From Gavia stellata (taxonomy: Eukaryota > Chordata > Aves > Gaviiformes > Gaviidae): 64,000 bases of DNA. A model generated the notes under the pieces. The model was not told the origin of the DNA, did not search any database, and saw only the letters and a program-made list of their open reading frames with translations. The position numbers and the translations under genes are program-made. The stretch spans positions 9,207,535 to 9,271,534 of the forward strand of contig NC_082608.1 in NCBI RefSeq assembly GCF_030936135.1. Reading direction: 5' to 3'. Below are positions 61,278-64,000 of the stretch, piece by piece. Position 1 is the stretch's first letter. The number at the start of each line of letters is the position of its first letter.

Positions 61278-61864
61278 GTAAATCTCCCGGAAAAAAACGT
61301 GGGTTAAGTAGTAGCAGTACCAATAGTGTATGTTTTGATGAGACAATTTGGCTATAAGATTATTAGTCTACTGAATTAGAGGCCAGTGGAAGGTACTGGT
61401 ATAGTTTAAACTGCATGTCATGAAAACAGAAGTTGAAGGGTTCCTATTGCGTCTTAGTTCTGTGCATCCCAGTTTATAATTGATGTTAGTGTCCTGCATA
61501 GAACCATCTCCAGTTAAGTAGTCATTTGCATAAGCAGCTTATAAAAGTCCTGTGGTGTGTCAATGGGAGAGACTGTATTTGCTATAGTTTTCTGGAAAAA
61601 AACAATCTCTCTGGAAGTGTAGTCAATCATGAGAATAAAAAAGTCATGACAGACATTGTAGTGTGTCTTAGAGAAGTAGGGAAGCACGCGGGCATCTTTT
61701 CAGTTTTTAGCAATGAACTTACCCATATATTCTTGGTCAGGAATGGCCCTTGCAAGAGTTTGTGATAGAATAAAAATAATTTATGTCTATATTGCTTATT
61801 TTACTGATGTGTGAAACAGTTTCTGGATAGAGGGAAACCGGACAACTTTATCTTGTTTTGTTAG

Positions 61865-61937
61865 AGCTGTGCTTGTATGCTTGTTCTTCCCTCAAAAAAA
61901 TCCTTCCACTTCTCTGTAATCACTATTCCGAAAAAAG
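61865..61937 (+). CDS. Candidate internal exon of an unidentified gene
   Basis: Acceptor TCTTGTTTTGTTAG, donor AAAAAG|GTAAGT (a perfect GTAAGT). It is open in phase 0 over 24 codons (SCACMLVLPSKKSFHFSVIT...) and ends in phase 1. A following segment from 62074, after acceptor TCTCTTTCACCAG, is open in that phase for about 30 codons to a stop. No family is recognised, and this may be chance. Confidence 0.18.
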
Positions 61938-64000
61938 GTAAGTCTCATAACACTCACTGAAGAGCTAACTCTCCTCCAGAAGAATTAAAGCATCTGTAAC
62001 TGCTGTTTCTGAGCTCTTCTTAAGGGCCAGTGCAGTGGTTGTTCTGTTCGATAGCTGCTATCTCTTTCACCAGGTGCGTATTTGTCAGAAAGAAGTGAGC
62101 TGGTCCCACTGAGGATAATAGTTCTGCTATTTAGTGCAGAGAGGTCAGAATTTCGTTGTAAATCTTCATGATAACATGATCCTTTGTGACTAAATCATTA
62201 TCTAGGTGAATGCTACCGTAACACACAGTGCTTTTTTATCACAAAAGACTATTGGTTCCCAGGAATTTGCCTATCAGCTGAGACCATCATCAGCTGAAGA
62301 CTATTCATATTTTTTCAAAATTATCAGGATTCTAGCAGCACTCCAGGAGTGTTCAGCCAGGCAAAAGTGAAGATGTTTTGCTTGCCCCAAACCTCTGGAA
62401 AAGGTTTTGTATAAACATTTGTATAAGCTTATTTATATAAACTTTCCATACATAAAGCAAAGTTAACAATTGCTGGAAATTGTCAAGGCTTCCTTGACAT
62501 TCTTTTGTTTTGGATAAACTACTAAATATTATATCATTAAAACCATTAACTATGGCTTAATTTGGACATGATAAACTGCCTAATTATTGTGGATTTGCCA
62601 AAGACGACAAGAATGCAAGTCCTTCCCCTGAAATGCTGTAATTCTGGACCCAAACTTGTAAGCCTAATAAGCCATAAAAACTATAGGGGTTGTGACTTTG
62701 ACAGTCACAACCACTCAGTGTTAGATTTCACCCATAACTCAGGTTTCTCATTCAGTTTGTTCAAACCTGTATGTTTAGCAACACTTAGGCATTGTATTCG
62801 GGGCACTCTGTAGGAAGAAAAATGTTGTGCAGCAGCCCAGGAGGTAAAGCAAGAACACATGTTTGCATAGTAGGACCCAGACAAAGTCTCATAACTTCTG
62901 ATTTCTGAACTGCAGAAGATATTATCCAGCTGAATATGCTCATATGTGTACGTGTGCCCACACCCTTGTTGGAAATTCTGTATGTATATAGAGCATAAAT
63001 ATGCTTAATTTAAGAAAAAAATCTGAGAGAAACATTGCATGGCTTAGTGCCCTTTTTGATGGGATAGATGGATGAACAAATTTTTAGGTGAAACTTGCTG
63101 CTGGATTTGCCTTAACTCCTGCTCTAATATTTTTGCACTGGAGTATGTCACAGACAAGAAGAAGTAGTGAAATACAGGCTACAGAAGATTGGGTCTCTCC
63201 CTCACTATGAAAGACAGGTTAAATTAGATTATTAGGTTAAATTATTTTTCAACCTAAAAAAAAAAAGAATTCTTATTTTGAATATGTGTGGTGTTTGTTT
63301 ACATTTAATGGCTAACAGTAACTAAGAATTTTCAAGTAGTGTGCACTTATTTTAAAAATAGTACATATGAAATAGTACATAGAATCACAGAACAGACTTT
63401 TGTTGGAATTACAATCTTGGCAAGGAATATAAGAATCCTTCAATTTTCAAGACAAACCTTGAGCTACTGATTAAGCTTAAGGACACAATCTTTGTACAAA
63501 TCAGCGTGGTTTTTTAAAATTGCGTAATAGATGTTGATATCTTGTGAGTCACTGGAGGCAGGAATGCACACTTGCTTCTATTCATTGTTTCCATGAATTA
63601 ATGATCATACACTTTTTTTCTACTTTTCATTAGTTTAGGCCGGAGATTTTTTCCAAAACATTTTATCTTTACAGGGATATTGCATGATCTTCAGCATAAC
63701 ACAGTGATAACAGAGACTTATTTTTTATATATCTAGTAATTCTTACTCAGACCTACTGACAAAGTTAAATATAACTGTTGGCTCTTGACAAGTGTGTCTG
63801 AATTAAAATTTTTTACTCTAAAAGGGGAAAGATATATATGTGTGTGTGTGTTTGTGTGCATATATTGTAAATGAAAATTTGAATATATGCATATACATGC
63901 ACACATATACTCTGATGTCACAGTAACTGTGTGTGACTATATGAAATTGCCTTCTGCTTCAAGGCTTAGCCATATGGTAGTATAAGTTTTTATAAGACAA
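61938..64000. other. Right-hand end of window, no gene recognised
   Basis: AT-rich. It contains an alternating purine-pyrimidine run (ATATATGTGTGTGTGTG, about 63831-63860) and a related CATATACATGCACACATATAC segment near 63889-63909. A possible degraded CR1 end (TAGAATCACAGAA) lies near 63379 but is too short to call. Confidence 0.45.

Noticed and set aside
63379..63391. TAGAATCACAGAA resembling the inverted CR1 end
   Set aside because: Only 13 bases match and no CR1 3'UTR follows, too little to call.
1..64000. tRNA, rRNA, CRISPR, prokaryotic operon or retroviral gene
   Set aside because: None is apparent. The window is vertebrate nuclear DNA, and I found no cloverleaf, spaced direct-repeat array or recognisable gag/pol/env motif by eye.

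Overview
The window looks like a nuclear chromosome segment from a bird. The evidence is two clear CR1 LINE 3' ends and one short CR1 tail, few other repeats, short introns, CpG-island promoters, and a spliced vertebrate gene whose deduced protein I recognise as SHCBP1 (SHC SH2-domain-binding protein 1). I cannot name the species.

Layout. 1-4880: AT-rich flank with no recognisable gene and one short CR1 tail near 2.9 kb. 4880-5870: CpG island holding the SHCBP1 promoter (CCAAT box, perfect CRE, CHR element) and exon 1. 5230-21942: the complete SHCBP1 coding region on the + strand, 13 coding exons with matching phases, giving about 682 residues. The 3'UTR follows, with polyadenylation signals near 22.63 and 22.76 kb. 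24.40-24.81: a CR1 3' end in sense orientation, still open in its ORF2 tail. 24.8-52.6: about 28 kb without a recognisable gene or clear interspersed repeat, with a strong hairpin near 45.45 kb and some stretches that look like conserved non-coding DNA. 52.61-52.83: an antisense CR1 3' end. 55.9-56.53: a second CpG island with a YY1-type element oriented to the right and a GC-rich G-run array. 56.5-64.0: no recognised gene, but several exon-like segments with good splice signals and compatible phases (58336-58372, 61191-61277, 61865-61937, perhaps 62074 onward) could be the 5' part of an unidentified + strand gene running out of the window.

What the parts do together. SHCBP1 is a late-cell-cycle, midbody-associated protein, and its promoter here has the CCAAT plus CHR arrangement typical of G2/M genes controlled by NF-Y and MuvB/DREAM. 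The more unusual observations are a possible 114-nt in-frame cassette exon in intron 8, a 101-nt intron 6 whose acceptor is fused to a donor-like GTATGT, and the candidate gene downstream of the second CpG island. I found no tRNA, rRNA, CRISPR, prokaryotic or recognisable viral gene.
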